From: Selenomonadaceae bacterium
GTDB lineage: Bacteria; Bacillota; Negativicutes; Selenomonadales; Selenomonadaceae
Assembly: GCA_022786545.1 (NCBI GenBank)
Contig: JALFXV010000032.1
Span: 1 to 32,287 of the forward strand
Reading direction: 5' to 3'
DNA: 32,287 nucleotides
How positions within the stretch are numbered: position 1 is the stretch's first letter; every line of letters begins with the position of its first letter. This document shows, in pieces, positions 23,633-32,287 of this stretch. Below the pieces are notes generated by a model. The model was not told the origin of the DNA, did not search any database, and saw only the letters and a list, made by a program, of their open reading frames with translations. A program made the translations under genes and the position numbers.

Positions 23633-25504
23633 TTAATGTATCGTAATATAGTCCGTCGGCTCCTCCAGCTTTTTCCCTTCCTTCACCAGGTAGTCATAAA
23701 GCTGCACGTCGCATTTATCCACATCATAGCTATAATCCGTAATCCCCATCTTGGTAATCATAAGCTGATTGGTCCAGTTCCTGTCCCCCATCAGGATAAT
23801 GGTATACACCCCATTCCTGTCTAAATCCTTGCCATCTCTGGTAAGCTTGTTCAGCTTGTAACTGCCATCCTCATTCCTGGCAATATCCATCTCAAAACCG
23901 CTGGACACATACAGGGTGCTGTCATTGCTGATAACCCCGTAGCCGCTCTTGAGGGCAAAGGTCTTTTCTACCATCTCATAAACCTGGTCGCCGGTCAGCC
24001 TTGCCAGCATTGGCCAGGCGGCATCCGTATGGGTAAGGTAGCTGAGCTGCCTCTCTGTATAGTCTCCGGCATAAATATCGCCGCTGACATAGCAGGACTG
24101 CACAAAGACCATATCAACTCCCAGCTTCTTGCGGATGGTGTTGTAAATGGCGGAAGCCGCCTGATTGCCGTGCTGGCTGCTGAACTCATGGGAATATCCC
24201 TTGTCAATATGCACCACCACCGGCTCCTGAGCCGGGTCCGCATTCATCTGCTCATTAAAGGCAGCCAGCGCCTCCTGAGGGGTCTTCAGCTCACCCTTGA
24301 TGATGCCATGCACCACGGACCGTGATACCTTGAACATATCAGTAGAGGCAAGCCGGATATACATCTTGTTTTCCTCGATATAAGGGCGCAGGTTATCCAG
24401 CTCCGGCAGAAGCTCCAGCTTTACATTCTTCGTATAAGACACCATGTTCTTGCCATGGGAGATGTTGTTCTGTCCCTCCTGGCTGAGCATTGCCTGCATA
24501 ATGTTCAAAATCAACTTCTTGCGTTCCGGGTTCTCCATGCCCTTTTTGGCAGCTGCCACCTGGAAGGCAGGATAGGTCAGATACCAGTCATCCTTTTTCT
24601 CAGTGCCAAAATACGGCATCAGGACAACCTCGTCATGTTTGCCGGCTCTGCCCGTAAAGGTAATCAAATCATTGCCTGTACCCCGGTACATTGCCAGCTT
24701 GCCAGCGGTAAACCTGCTTTTCTGAACAAAGTTCATTTCCGTAACGGCATCCGGCTGAATCCCCGTCTTTTCCTTCAAATCAAAAAACTTGGCAAAGACA
24801 GGCAGCCACACCTTTTCGTCCAGCTGGTCCGTATGGCCGCTTTCGTACTGCTGACGCCACTCCCGGCCTTCCATGGTATACAAAGACTCTGCTCCAAAGC
24901 CCTGCAGCACCTCCATGCAGCAGTAATCCTGGCCATAGTCAGGATAAAAGCCCATGAGGCCCTTTGCCTCAAAGGCCTGACAGGCGGCAATAAAGGAGTC
25001 ATAATCCGTAGGCAGGGGTATGCCGTTTTCCTCAAATAGAGTCTTGTTGGCAATAATATTATCCACCTCGGCGCACACCGGCAGCCAGTTCACCGTGCCA
25101 TCGCTGTAGGTGTAATTGTCCAGGTAAGTGCCATAGTAGGTATTCGCCAAATCCGTATTGCTCAAATCATACAGCACATCCTTCATGGCCATGGCATCAC
25201 GCATGGAAAAACGCCGCACGGTCATGATATCCGGCAAATCGTCATGCTCATTGAGGTAACGGTAGTAATCAATGGAATTGGTGGCCAGCACGAACTCAAA
25301 CTCCACATCTGGGAACTGCCTGCACAGATACGGCGCATAATTCTCCAAAAGGTCGTTGCCCCACAGGGCGATAGTCACCTTTTCCTTGCCGTTCTCCGCC
25401 CGAGGGATATCCTCACTGCCGCAGCCCGTCAGCAAAATAGATAGAAGCAGCACCGCCATAGACGCAATATAAACGCAGATATTTCCATTCAGTTTCCTTG
25501 TCAT
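23633..25504 (-). CDS. Lipoprotein: solute-binding domain fused to 5'-nucleotidase C-terminal domain
   Basis: A 623-residue secreted lipoprotein: basic N-terminus, hydrophobic stretch and lipobox LLTGC with Cys28. Residues about 40-420 resemble family 1 extracellular solute-binding proteins (VTIALWGNDLLENYAPYL, FTAGKLAMYRGTGNDL). Residues about 438-590 resemble the 5'-nucleotidase C-terminal domain (GNQAASAIYNTIRKKLGVDMVFVQSCYVSGDIYAGDY, LTGDQVYEMVE, DGKDLDRNGVYTIILMGD in pieces). The catalytic metallophosphoesterase half is absent, so it should bind rather than cleave. No ABC permease or ATPase gene is adjacent; signalling genes flank it. This suggests a sensory binding protein, perhaps for nucleosides. 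ATG at 25504 has GGGG six bases upstream. Confidence 0.82.
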   Translation of the reverse strand: MTRKLNGNICVYIASMAVLLLSILLTGCGSEDIPRAENGKEKVTIALWGNDLLENYAPYLCRQFPDVEFEFVLATNSIDYYRYLNEHDDLPDIMTVRRFSMRDAMAMKDVLYDLSNTDLANTYYGTYLDNYTYSDGTVNWLPVCAEVDNIIANKTLFEENGIPLPTDYDSFIAACQAFEAKGLMGFYPDYGQDYCCMEVLQGFGAESLYTMEGREWRQQYESGHTDQLDEKVWLPVFAKFFDLKEKTGIQPDAVTEMNFVQKSRFTAGKLAMYRGTGNDLITFTGRAGKHDEVVLMPYFGTEKKDDWYLTYPAFQVAAAKKGMENPERKKLILNIMQAMLSQEGQNNISHGKNMVSYTKNVKLELLPELDNLRPYIEENKMYIRLASTDMFKVSRSVVHGIIKGELKTPQEALAAFNEQMNADPAQEPVVVHIDKGYSHEFSSQHGNQAASAIYNTIRKKLGVDMVFVQSCYVSGDIYAGDYTERQLSYLTHTDAAWPMLARLTGDQVYEMVEKTFALKSGYGVISNDSTLYVSSGFEMDIARNEDGSYKLNKLTRDGKDLDRNGVYTIILMGDRNWTNQLMITKMGITDYSYDVDKCDVQLYDYLVKEGKKLEEPTDYITIH

Positions 25505-25538
25505 CTTCTTCCCCTCTCTGTATTCCTCTTATGGCCTG

Positions 25539-26597
25539 TCAATCCCGCTCAGAAATCTCAATCAGCTTGAACTTAGCTGACTCGAAGCACTCCAAAAGCT
25601 CCGGCGAGAAAGTACCGCACTCACCGTTAAAAATCATGTCGATTGCCTTCGGAATGGCATAAGGAGCCTTATAGCAGCGGGGGCTGATCAGGGCATCAAA
25701 AACATCGGCAATGGAAACCACCTGTGCCCACACCGGAATCTCATTCCCCCGGAGATGGTCAGGGTATCCCTTGCCGTCATAACGCTCATGATGATGGCGG
25801 CAGATATCATAGCAGTAACGGTAAAAATCATTATCCTCCTGCTTGAAATTCTCCAAAATCTCGCAGCCCTTGGTGGTATGCTCCTTCATGATGGCAAACT
25901 CCTCCATGGTCAGCCTGCCCGGCTTCAGCAGGATTTCATCCGAGATGCTGATTTTGCCAATATCGTGAAGGGCTGAAGCATTCACCATCTGCCTGATATC
26001 CAGCTCCTTGTAGTCAAAATCGCTGTGCAGTGCCGCCCAGGTATGAAGCAATACATCCGTGAACTCCTTTACCCTGTTGATGTGGATGCCGGACTCCAGG
26101 CTGCGGAACTCCACCACGGAGCTGAGGGCATTCACCAAAAACTCGTTGTTCTCCGCCAGCTTCTTCCGGCTGGCCAGAAGCTCTGCCGTGGTTTCATCCA
26201 GCTGCAGCTCAAGATTTCTTCTGCGCTCATACAGCTCGATGATATTCAGGGCACGACGGGTAATCACCCTGCGGGAGAACGGCTTGTAAATGATGTCCGC
26301 CACACCGTAGTCATAGGCAGCCACATCCGTATCCACCGTTGCCTCGCCGGTGATGATGATGACAGGTATCAGCTCCAGGTACCCTTCCTCCTTCATGACC
26401 TCCAGCACCTGCAGGCCGTTCATCTTCGGCATCATCAGATCAAGAAAAATCAGGGACAGGCTCTCAAAATTCTCCCTGATGCACCTGACAGCTTCCTCGC
26501 CATTCTCCGCCTCCAGCACCTCATACTGCTCGCTGAATATTTCCTTGAGAATGTCCCTGTTAAATTCTGCATCGTCGGCAATTAATATCTTTTTCAT
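25539..26597 (-). CDS. REC-HD-GYP response regulator, probable cyclic-di-GMP phosphodiesterase
   Basis: A 352-residue RpfG-like protein. The receiver domain (1-120) has Asp8-Asp9, phospho-Asp53 in FLDLMMPKMNG and Lys105. A coiled linker (123-155) follows, then an HD-GYP domain with HDIGK (211-215), HHE (269-271) and DGKGYP (274-279), all metal and signature residues intact, plus upstream Glu163, His172 and Arg175. The family hydrolyses cyclic-di-GMP to pGpG or GMP, gated by phosphorylation. It is first in the transcript with the binding-protein fusion and membrane hybrid kinase, making it the likely output. ATG at 26597 has AAGGGG nine bases upstream. Confidence 0.93.
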   Translation of the reverse strand: MKKILIADDAEFNRDILKEIFSEQYEVLEAENGEEAVRCIRENFESLSLIFLDLMMPKMNGLQVLEVMKEEGYLELIPVIIITGEATVDTDVAAYDYGVADIIYKPFSRRVITRRALNIIELYERRRNLELQLDETTAELLASRKKLAENNEFLVNALSSVVEFRSLESGIHINRVKEFTDVLLHTWAALHSDFDYKELDIRQMVNASALHDIGKISISDEILLKPGRLTMEEFAIMKEHTTKGCEILENFKQEDNDFYRYCYDICRHHHERYDGKGYPDHLRGNEIPVWAQVVSIADVFDALISPRCYKAPYAIPKAIDMIFNGECGTFSPELLECFESAKFKLIEISERD

Positions 26598-26655
26598 TAA
26601 AATATACCCCTTCCAATTCCCTTTACCATAATTTTTTGTATGCTATATACATTTC

Positions 26656-26675
26656 GTGCATAGCAAGTTATGCAC
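26656..26675. promoter_or_regulatory. Inverted repeat in the leader of the HD-GYP operon
   Basis: GTGCATA and TATGCAC form a perfect 7-bp inverted repeat with a six-base spacer. It lies about 70 bases downstream of the expected transcription start and 59 bases before the start codon. It may be an operator or an RNA hairpin. Confidence 0.5.
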
Positions 26676-26749
26676 ATGTATTAAATAAAACGGACGATGT
26701 ACCCCCCCAAGAGACATTTTGGTGTTTTATGCGCAATATACCTATATAC

Positions 26750-26778
26750 ATTATGTAGAAAGTCCTATTAAAAGTCAA
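26750..26778 (-). promoter_or_regulatory. Promoter of the HD-GYP/binding-protein/hybrid kinase operon
   Basis: On the minus strand TTGACT (26773-26778) and CATAAT (26750-26755) are 17 bases apart. The leader of about 145 bases contains a run of seven G (on that strand) near 26702-26708 and the inverted repeat at 26656-26675. Bases 26779-26859 are AT-rich, with nothing else I can support. Confidence 0.7.
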
Positions 26779-26859
26779 TATTTATTTTCAGCATTTTTTC
26801 ACATTTGAAATGATGTTGCAGTTCATTGAAAAATTATTCATTTTTTGAAAAACTGTAAC

Positions 26860-26894
26860 AAAAAAGCACCGCCCCCTTGCCAAAGGGCGATGCC
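26860..26894 (-). terminator. Terminator of the SEC-C protein gene
   Basis: On the minus strand GCATCGCCC pairs with GGGCGGTGC (one G-U) and is followed by TTTTTTG. It begins nine bases after the stop codon. Confidence 0.88.
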
Positions 26895-26902
26895 TTGTTA
26901 CT

Positions 26903-28087
26903 TTAATTCCATTCCTTGTCCAGGCAGCAATTCTTGTACTTTTTGCCGCTGCCGCATGGACATGGCTCATTCCTGCCTATCTTGCGGCCTTCCCGGACCA
27001 CGGCAGGACGTGGCTGGCTGGCGGCATCTGCCAGGGTATGCCCCTTCAGCATCCATAATGGCATGGTGTTGTTGTACTGGCCAATCAGCCTGTACAGCTC
27101 ATCAGTATCCTGGCTGCTGTCCATCTTCAGCTGATTATCTGCCAAAAAGCCCACGATTTCCTTCATGCCATAGCCATTCTGGATAATGATGGTAATGCTG
27201 CGCACAGCCTCTGCCGCCTGCAGCACATCAAGCCCCTTCTTCTGCATGAAATACTGCGCCAAAGCACGGTATGCCTCGGTTGACTCGATGTATCCATCCT
27301 GCCCTGCATCGTAGAGCTTGTCATAAGGCAGGTCAGCATAATCAAGGCCTCCCTGCTGCCGCTGTGCCTGCTGCAACGCCTCGGGATTCATCAGGGACTC
27401 ATGCATCAGGTCATGCTGGCCTGTCACCACATGAGGATACCAGCAGCCGCCATTGAAGATAATCCCCATAAAATCGGCAAACTCCAAGTCGGCATCAATA
27501 TAATCACAGACCTTCTTGTACAGCTCATCGTAGTTGATGATGCCATAGTAAAAGACCATGCCTGCTGCCAGCCGCATTACCTCCGAGTTCAGGTTGACCG
27601 CATCGGCAAAGGCACCGTTGTTGATTTTCTGATACTCTGCCTGGATTTCCTCCGGCATGAACCACACCAGGCTGCCATCCTGCATGCCGCAGGACAGCAC
27701 GCCGATGCCCCGGAGGTAATCCAGCCGGTAATCCTCGCAGTGCACATTTTCCAAAAGCCCCTTGTGCTGACAGGCATAGTCGAACAGCTCCTTCTGCTCC
27801 TGCAAGGCACTGACAAACCAGCGACCGGCGAATTTCACCACCTCAGGCGCCACCATATCCAGCATCTCCGCCTTCTTGACACGGTCGATATTCTTTGCCA
27901 TAGGCAGATTCAGGTTGTACTGAATGTCCTCCAGCTCCTGCTTGGTCATGCCGTTCAATGCCTCCCGCAGGGTGAGCTTTTCCGGCAGCTTGTGGCGGCG
28001 CAGGCTTTTCATGCGCTCCGCCTTCTGTGCCTCCATCAGCTCATTGTATTCCGCCTCAGAAAAGGTAAATTCTCTTTCTGTTTCCAT
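26903..28087 (-). CDS. SEC-C motif protein of unknown function
   Basis: A protein of about 394 residues, mostly helical and acidic, with no signal peptide. Its C-terminus carries a SEC-C zinc motif, [19 protein letters not shown] region after residue 30 ([28 protein letters not shown]) resembles a SAP-like helix-extension-helix; this is tentative. Similar proteins are common in Firmicutes and their function is unknown. The start is uncertain. ATG at 28087 begins well-ordered sequence but has only a distant GGAG; an ATG at 28177 in frame has GGAA five bases upstream and would add 30 residues. It follows the amidase gene on the same strand and ends at a strong terminator. Confidence 0.8.
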   Translation of the reverse strand: METEREFTFSEAEYNELMEAQKAERMKSLRRHKLPEKLTLREALNGMTKQELEDIQYNLNLPMAKNIDRVKKAEMLDMVAPEVVKFAGRWFVSALQEQKELFDYACQHKGLLENVHCEDYRLDYLRGIGVLSCGMQDGSLVWFMPEEIQAEYQKINNGAFADAVNLNSEVMRLAAGMVFYYGIINYDELYKKVCDYIDADLEFADFMGIIFNGGCWYPHVVTGQHDLMHESLMNPEALQQAQRQQGGLDYADLPYDKLYDAGQDGYIESTEAYRALAQYFMQKKGLDVLQAAEAVRSITIIIQNGYGMKEIVGFLADNQLKMDSSQDTDELYRLIGQYNNTMPLWMLKGHTLADAASQPRPAVVREGRKIGRNEPCPCGSGKKYKNCCLDKEWN

Positions 28088-28202
28088 CTTTGCAAATTCA
28101 CTCCAGTTGCTATCGAATATTATCGGCCTATGATCTGCCAGCCTTACAACCGAAATACCTGTCGGCATTTCAGCCATTGGCTTCCGGCACAGCTACGGCT
28201 GC

Positions 28203-29447
28203 TCAGCCAAAGAAGCTCATAAGCCCGTTGACCAGTCCTTCTGCCGCCTTTTTGACGCCTTCATCGGAATTCATCAGCCGTTCTTCCTTGTCATTGGAAA
28301 TAAACGCCATCTCAATCAGGGCAGCCGGCATAGTGGTGTGCTTCACCACATAGAAGTTGCAGCTCTTGGTACCCCGGTTGCCGGTACCCAGGGCAGACAC
28401 AATTCCCTCGGACAAGGTCTTTGCCAGCCGCTGGCCCGCCTTGCTGCCGTTGACATAATAGTAGCCGGTGGTGCCGCTTGGGGAACTGTTGGTAAAGGAG
28501 TCCATGTGCAGGGAAATGAAAATGTCAGCATTCTTGTCGTTGCCCACATCACATCTTGCCTGCAGCTCCTCAATATCGGATGCCTTCGCCTTCTTCGGGG
28601 AAACCTCCGTATCGGTGCTGCGGGTCATGAGCACGGTGGCACCTTCCTTGACCAGCCGTTTCTGCAGCTCCGTTGCCACCCGGAGGGTAACCCCCTTCTC
28701 CGTAACGCCGGTAGGGCCGATAGCCCCTACATCGCTGCCGCCGTGACCGGCATCCAGGGCGATAATCTTGCCCTTCAGTCCAGGTGTGAAAACCGGCTCT
28801 CCCTTGGTGACGGTTCCCTTGCCGCTGCCTGTATCGCTGCCGGTGCTGCCAGTGCTTCCGCCAATAGCCGTACCTTCGCCAGTGCTGCCTGCCGTGCCGG
28901 AACCGGAATCGGATGCAGCTCCCTTGTCCTCATCCTTGGGCTTCGGCTGAGGATTAAAATCAATGGCTGCACCGCTGCTGCTCCCTCCCAGGTTGCCAAA
29001 GTCCATGACGATGCGGTATGCCGTACTGCCGCCCTTCAGGGGAAATACCTTGTAATTGTTCTTCCCCATGCTGCTTTCCACCACTACCCTCACGGTAGAG
29101 GTATCATGCTGGGCAATCCTGACGGATTTGGCAAAGCGGCTGTCTATAGTAGTTGATTTCTTCAAGCTGGGTGAAATCCAGGCATTCTGGATATCCACCA
29201 CGATGCGCTGGGGATTGGACAGCACGCTGACCTTGTAGGAGGCTTCCTTGGTGCCATCCAGCACAATGCGTGTCTTGTCAGCACTATTGCTGACCCTGAC
29301 AGCCGTGATTTCAGACATGGAACCGGCACGCTCCGCAAAGCCTGCCGCCTCGGCCTGAGCCGCTCCGAATATGAGCATAAAACCAGCGATAAACAGCATT
29401 GCCTGCCTGAACAGGCACAGCCACGCTCTTTTTTCGCAATATTGCAT
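28203..29447 (-). CDS. N-acetylmuramoyl-L-alanine amidase with AMIN domain
   Basis: A 414-residue exported cell-wall hydrolase. A signal peptide ends near residue 35 (AQAEAAG). An AMIN domain (about 46-152) would target it to the periplasm or division site. A Gly/Ser/Thr low-complexity linker spans 153-215, then the zinc Amidase_3 domain spans 226-412. Expected zinc and catalytic residues are present: His235 (DAGHGG), Glu250, His314 (SLHMDS) and Glu379 (IEMAF). It cleaves the MurNAc-L-Ala bond, as in AmiC-like cell separation. ATG at 29447 has GGAGG nine bases upstream. It lies 86 bases after the ABC transporter ATPase gene, so read-through is possible. Confidence 0.93.
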   Translation of the reverse strand: MQYCEKRAWLCLFRQAMLFIAGFMLIFGAAQAEAAGFAERAGSMSEITAVRVSNSADKTRIVLDGTKEASYKVSVLSNPQRIVVDIQNAWISPSLKKSTTIDSRFAKSVRIAQHDTSTVRVVVESSMGKNNYKVFPLKGGSTAYRIVMDFGNLGGSSSGAAIDFNPQPKPKDEDKGAASDSGSGTAGSTGEGTAIGGSTGSTGSDTGSGKGTVTKGEPVFTPGLKGKIIALDAGHGGSDVGAIGPTGVTEKGVTLRVATELQKRLVKEGATVLMTRSTDTEVSPKKAKASDIEELQARCDVGNDKNADIFISLHMDSFTNSSPSGTTGYYYVNGSKAGQRLAKTLSEGIVSALGTGNRGTKSCNFYVVKHTTMPAALIEMAFISNDKEERLMNSDEGVKKAAEGLVNGLMSFFG

Positions 29448-29533
29448 CTTTCAATTCCTCCAGATATTCCAAACGCAAGCACAGCAGCCTTGCAGGCCGG
29501 TTGCCATGAAGCTGCTGCACAAATTGCCTATAG

Positions 29534-30349
29534 TTACAGCATATTGTTCAAAAATGCTATAGTTCTTTCCTGAGCAGGATGGGCAAAAAACTCCGCCGGG
29601 ACGCCCTGCTCCACAATCACCCCGTCAGCCATGAACATGACATGGTTCGCTGCCTCCCTGGCAAATGCCATCTCGTGGGTGACTACCACCATGGTCATGT
29701 GCTCTGCTGCCAGTTCACGCATGGTTTTCAGCACCTCGCCGGTAAGCTCCGGGTCCAGTGCCGAGGTAGGCTCGTCAAAAAGCATGATATCAGGCTTCAT
29801 GGCAAGGGCGCGGGCGATGGCCACACGCTGCTGCTGGCCGCCGGAAAGCCGCCCCGGGTAGGAGTCCCGCTTGTCAAACAGCCCTACTTTCCTGAGAAGC
29901 TCCTCCGCCTCCGGGCGCACCTCCTCCGCAGACCGCTTCTTGACCTGCACAGGCGCCTCAAGAAGATTCTGCATGACCGTCATGTGGGGAAAGAGGTTGA
30001 ACTGCTGGAATACCATGCCGGTGCAGGCGAGGATTTCCCTGGACTCAGCCTCGGTAACATATTCAGCTGTTCCTTCACTGTTGTTTTTTGCCAGCACCCG
30101 GCCCTTGATTTCGATGGTTCCGGCATCAATTTCCTCCAGGCGGTTGATGCAGCGGAGCATGGTGCTCTTGCCAGAGCCGGACGGCCCGATAACTGCCAGC
30201 ACATCCCCCTTTGCCACGGAGAAATCAATGCCCTTCAGCACCTCCAGCTCCCCGAACCTCTTGTGGATGCCGCTCATCCGCAGCATAATCTCCGGCTCTG
30301 TATCGGCAGTATTTTCCATATTTATGTTGCTATTCATCATATTTTGCAT
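29534..30349 (-). CDS. Polar amino-acid ABC transporter ATP-binding protein
   Basis: A 271-residue GlnQ/HisP-type ATPase. Walker [10 protein letters not shown] is near residue 54, the Q loop in [13 protein letters not shown] near 113, the signature LSGGQQQR near 170 and Walker [15 protein letters not shown] near 189, with the switch His in VTHEMAFA. The N-terminus is about 20 residues longer than usual and rich in Asn and Met. The ATG at 30349 has GGAGG six bases upstream and overlaps the permease stop by 20 bases, so the pair is translationally coupled. Substrate cannot be told from the ATPase. Confidence 0.95.
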   Translation of the reverse strand: MQNMMNSNINMENTADTEPEIMLRMSGIHKRFGELEVLKGIDFSVAKGDVLAVIGPSGSGKSTMLRCINRLEEIDAGTIEIKGRVLAKNNSEGTAEYVTEAESREILACTGMVFQQFNLFPHMTVMQNLLEAPVQVKKRSAEEVRPEAEELLRKVGLFDKRDSYPGRLSGGQQQRVAIARALAMKPDIMLFDEPTSALDPELTGEVLKTMRELAAEHMTMVVVTHEMAFAREAANHVMFMADGVIVEQGVPAEFFAHPAQERTIAFLNNML

Positions 30350-30974
30350 AATGCGCCTCCAGCTTCTTAAAGCCCCAAGTCAGGACAAAGGTCATGACCA
30401 GATAAAATACAGCGGCAATCACAAAAGGCGTCATATCGAACTCACGCTGTACGATAGTACGCGCCACCCGCAAAAGGTCATTCATGGCAAGGATATAAAT
30501 CAAAGATGTATCCTTCACCAAGTTGATGGTCTCGTTGCTGATAGGGGGCAGCACATGGCGTATCATCTGAGGGATGATAATCCTGCGCATGGTCTGGGGA
30601 TAGGTCATGCCCAGTGTCTTTGCCGCCTCGTACTGGCCCCGGCTGATGGACTGGATGCCGGCACGGAAAATCTCCGCAAAATACGCCGCATAGTTCATCG
30701 TAAAGGCCAGGAGCGCCGCCGCAATATCAGGCAGCTTTACCCCCACCATCGGCAGGGCGAAATAGACAAACAAAAGCTGGAGCATCAGCGGTGTTCCCCG
30801 CATCACCCACACATAAAACTCCATCAGAAGGCTGACAGGCTTCAGGCTGCTGATGCGCCCCAGTGCCGCCAGCAGGCCGATTGGCAGTGCCAGCACCAGC
30901 GTAATACAAAAAATTTCCAGCGTGACCTGGGTTCCCTCCAGCATCAGCAGAATAGTGTGCAACAGGTTATCCAT
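30330..30974 (-). CDS. Polar amino-acid ABC transporter permease
   Basis: A 214-residue inner-membrane permease of the HisM/GlnP family with about five spans. The EAA loop that contacts the ATPase is [22 protein letters not shown] (in part near residues 115-135). [18 protein letters not shown] near 58-75 is a typical family block. A single permease suggests a homodimeric channel. The ATG at 30974 has GGGAG about eleven bases upstream. It is separated from the binding-protein gene by 148 bases holding a strong terminator. Confidence 0.94.
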   Translation of the reverse strand: MDNLLHTILLMLEGTQVTLEIFCITLVLALPIGLLAALGRISSLKPVSLLMEFYVWVMRGTPLMLQLLFVYFALPMVGVKLPDIAAALLAFTMNYAAYFAEIFRAGIQSISRGQYEAAKTLGMTYPQTMRRIIIPQMIRHVLPPISNETINLVKDTSLIYILAMNDLLRVARTIVQREFDMTPFVIAAVFYLVMTFVLTWGFKKLEAHYAKYDE

Positions 30975-31037
30975 AACTCAAAAAACTCCCTTTCATACAA
31001 AAAAGCACAGATAGTTATATTTTACTTCAAATCAGCG

Positions 31038-31077
31038 CAAAAAAAAAGACCTCCTGCAAAAATAAGAGGTCTTTTTT
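31038..31077 (-). terminator. Internal terminator between binding-protein and permease genes
   Basis: AAGACCTC and GAGGTCTT form a perfect 8-bp stem with a 12-base loop. On the minus strand nine T follow, and the plus strand also has six T. Partial read-through would keep the binding protein in excess over the membrane parts, a common arrangement in ABC operons. Confidence 0.9.
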
Positions 31078-31122
31078 CCTGCCGATACTGCTACCGGACA
31101 GAATCACGTCAATAAAAACTGA

Positions 31123-31911
31123 TTATTTGGTGATATCCTTGGCGAACCACTTCTCAGAAATCTTTGCCACGGTGCCATCAGCCTTCATTTCATCGAATAC
31201 CTTCTGCACCTCGTCACGCAGTGCCTGGTCATCCTTGCGGAAGGCAAAGCCGAACTGGCTGATCTCGCCGATAACAGCCTCTACGGCAGCAATCTCATCA
31301 GGGTGCTTGCTGATGTAGTAGCGGCCGATAATCTCATCGCCTACTACGGCATCAATGCGGCCATTCTCCAGGTCCATGAAGGCGGTGATGTAATCAGGAT
31401 AATACTTTACTTCCTTCATGGAGTCCTTCAGGGCGGTGTTCTTGGTGAAGTATTCCTCGGTGGTGCCACCGCTCTGGGTGCCTACAATCTTGCCTGCCAG
31501 GTCAGCCTCGGTAGCGATGGCAAGCTTGTTGTCCTTGGCTACGAAGACAATCTGGCGATTGTCCATGTACGGCTCGCTGAACAGCATGTTTTCCTTGCGC
31601 TGCTCGGTAATGTCCAGGCCGTTCCACAGCACATCAACGCGGCCGCTCTTCAGCTCCGCTTCCTTGGAGTTCCAGTCGATTGCCTTGAACTCCACCTCCC
31701 GGCCCAGGCGCTTGGCAGCTTCCTTTGCCAGGTCAATATCAAAGCCTACGATTTCGTTCTTTTCATCCTTGAAGCCCATTGGCGGGAAGTTATCATCCAG
31801 GCCAACCACGATTTTCTTGGCTTCCTCCTTCTTGGCAGTGTCACCGCCACAGCCAGCAAAAGCAGTAACTGCCAGAACCAGCATCATGCACAAAGCAAAA
31901 ATCTTCTTCAT
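31123..31911 (-). CDS. Polar amino-acid ABC transporter substrate-binding lipoprotein
   Basis: A 262-residue family 3 solute-binding protein. The signal peptide ends in lipobox FAGC with Cys21. VGLDDNFPPMGFKDEKNEIVGFDIDLAKEAAKRLG (in part near 36-70) is the classic family 3 block. WNGLDITEQRKENMLFSEPYM and GTQSGGTTEEYF follow. The ligand is probably a polar amino acid; which one cannot be read. The ATG at 31911 is preceded by a GAGGGAGAG stretch. It has its own promoter, and an internal terminator follows. Confidence 0.94.
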   Translation of the reverse strand: MKKIFALCMMLVLAVTAFAGCGGDTAKKEEAKKIVVGLDDNFPPMGFKDEKNEIVGFDIDLAKEAAKRLGREVEFKAIDWNSKEAELKSGRVDVLWNGLDITEQRKENMLFSEPYMDNRQIVFVAKDNKLAIATEADLAGKIVGTQSGGTTEEYFTKNTALKDSMKEVKYYPDYITAFMDLENGRIDAVVGDEIIGRYYISKHPDEIAAVEAVIGEISQFGFAFRKDDQALRDEVQKVFDEMKADGTVAKISEKWFAKDITK

Positions 31912-31957
31912 ACCACTTGCACTCTCCCTCTAGTGTTGTTTGAAAATCACTGACTCT

Positions 31958-31987
31958 ATTATACTTTAAACCATTAAAACATGACAA
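31958..31987 (-). promoter_or_regulatory. Promoter of the amino-acid ABC transporter operon
   Basis: On the minus strand TTGTCA (31982-31987) and a perfect TATAAT (31958-31963) are 18 bases apart. Bases 31988-32065, up to the repeat, show no further feature. Confidence 0.7.
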
Positions 31988-32065
31988 CCCTAAAATATAA
32001 AAATTTTCAGTTTATCGCCGTGAAAGTTCGAGGCTTTGGGAACATTAACGGATGAGTTTTGTTGA

Positions 32066-32278
32066 TTCGTGCACTCTGTTCAGATTAAAAATGGGATGGT
32101 CTACGGCAGTACCCTCAGAAACACGCTCTCGCTCCTAGTTGTGCCTAGCGGATACTAAGCTCTCGCTTCGCCTGACGGCTTGCGAATTGCTAAGCACCGA
32201 GGCACAACAAAGGTTTCTGATGGCACATGCCGCAACCCATCCCTTTCTTGTCTGAACAGATATAGACAAAATGATAAA
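32066..32278. repeat. 213-bp palindromic interspersed repeat, copy 2
   Basis: The ends and central core match copy 1 at 9602-9814. The palindrome is kept, but several arms differ in sequence while still pairing: GGGATGG (32093-32099) with CCATCCC (32237-32243), CGGCA with TGCCG, CAGAAAC (32116-32122) with GTTTCTG (32213-32219), and GTTGTGCCT (32138-32146) with AGGCACAAC (32200-32208). The outer pair is TCTGTTCAGA/TCTGAACAGA as in copy 1. It lies upstream of the amino-acid transporter promoter. No coding capacity is visible. Confidence 0.85.
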
Positions 32279-32287
32279 ATGCCACTT

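Noticed and set aside
23633..25504. Ordinary sugar ABC transporter binding protein
   Set aside because: No permease or ATPase gene is adjacent and the C-terminal third is a different domain; signalling genes flank it on both sides.

Overview
The window looks like chromosomal DNA from a diderm Firmicute of the class Negativicutes (Selenomonas/Mitsuokella/Anaerovibrio-like). The main evidence is an SLH-domain outer-membrane porin of the Mep45 type ending in Phe. It sits beside Firmicute-style genes: a TTG/GTG-rich start repertoire, strong AGGAGG ribosome binding sites, a SEC-C methionine aminopeptidase, an AroH-type chorismate mutase and a YqeB selenium/molybdenum accessory protein. Almost all genes run on the minus strand.

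Layout. 1-207: the 3' end of an IS200/IS605-type element, comprising the last codons of TnpB, its presumed omega-RNA scaffold and a right-end hairpin. 341-2078: the SLH porin with its own promoter, hairpin leader and terminator, then tRNA-Arg(ACG). 2117-7080: a gene run trmB, ftsW, pyridoxamine kinase, radical SAM, yqeB and a small unknown gene, interrupted by a 20-unit heptanucleotide array (4159-4298). 7128-9533: a degenerate sigma-54-activator-like regulator, divergent from a small membrane protein. 9602-9814 and 32066-32278: two copies of a 213-bp palindromic repeat. 9822-15210: the compact run map, ABC1 kinase, aroH, ridA, tkt, preceded by a DUF4405 mini-cytochrome. 15622-17909: a polysaccharide deacetylase with a small partner, then a DUF134-NifX fusion.

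17975-26778 is the most unusual part: a signalling block with two promoters. One transcript carries an RpfG-like REC/HD-GYP protein, a lipoprotein fusing an ABC-type solute-binding domain to a 5'-nucleotidase C-terminal domain, and a membrane hybrid histidine kinase with two receiver domains. The second carries a stand-alone Hpt protein and a soluble hybrid kinase. Together they contain every part of a multistep phosphorelay whose likely output is cyclic-di-GMP hydrolysis and whose likely input is a periplasmic ligand.

26866-31987: a SEC-C protein, a cell-wall amidase (AMIN plus Amidase_3) and a polar amino-acid ABC transporter. The transporter's binding-protein gene is separated from the permease and ATPase genes by an internal terminator. 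All functions are read from motifs; no database search was possible.
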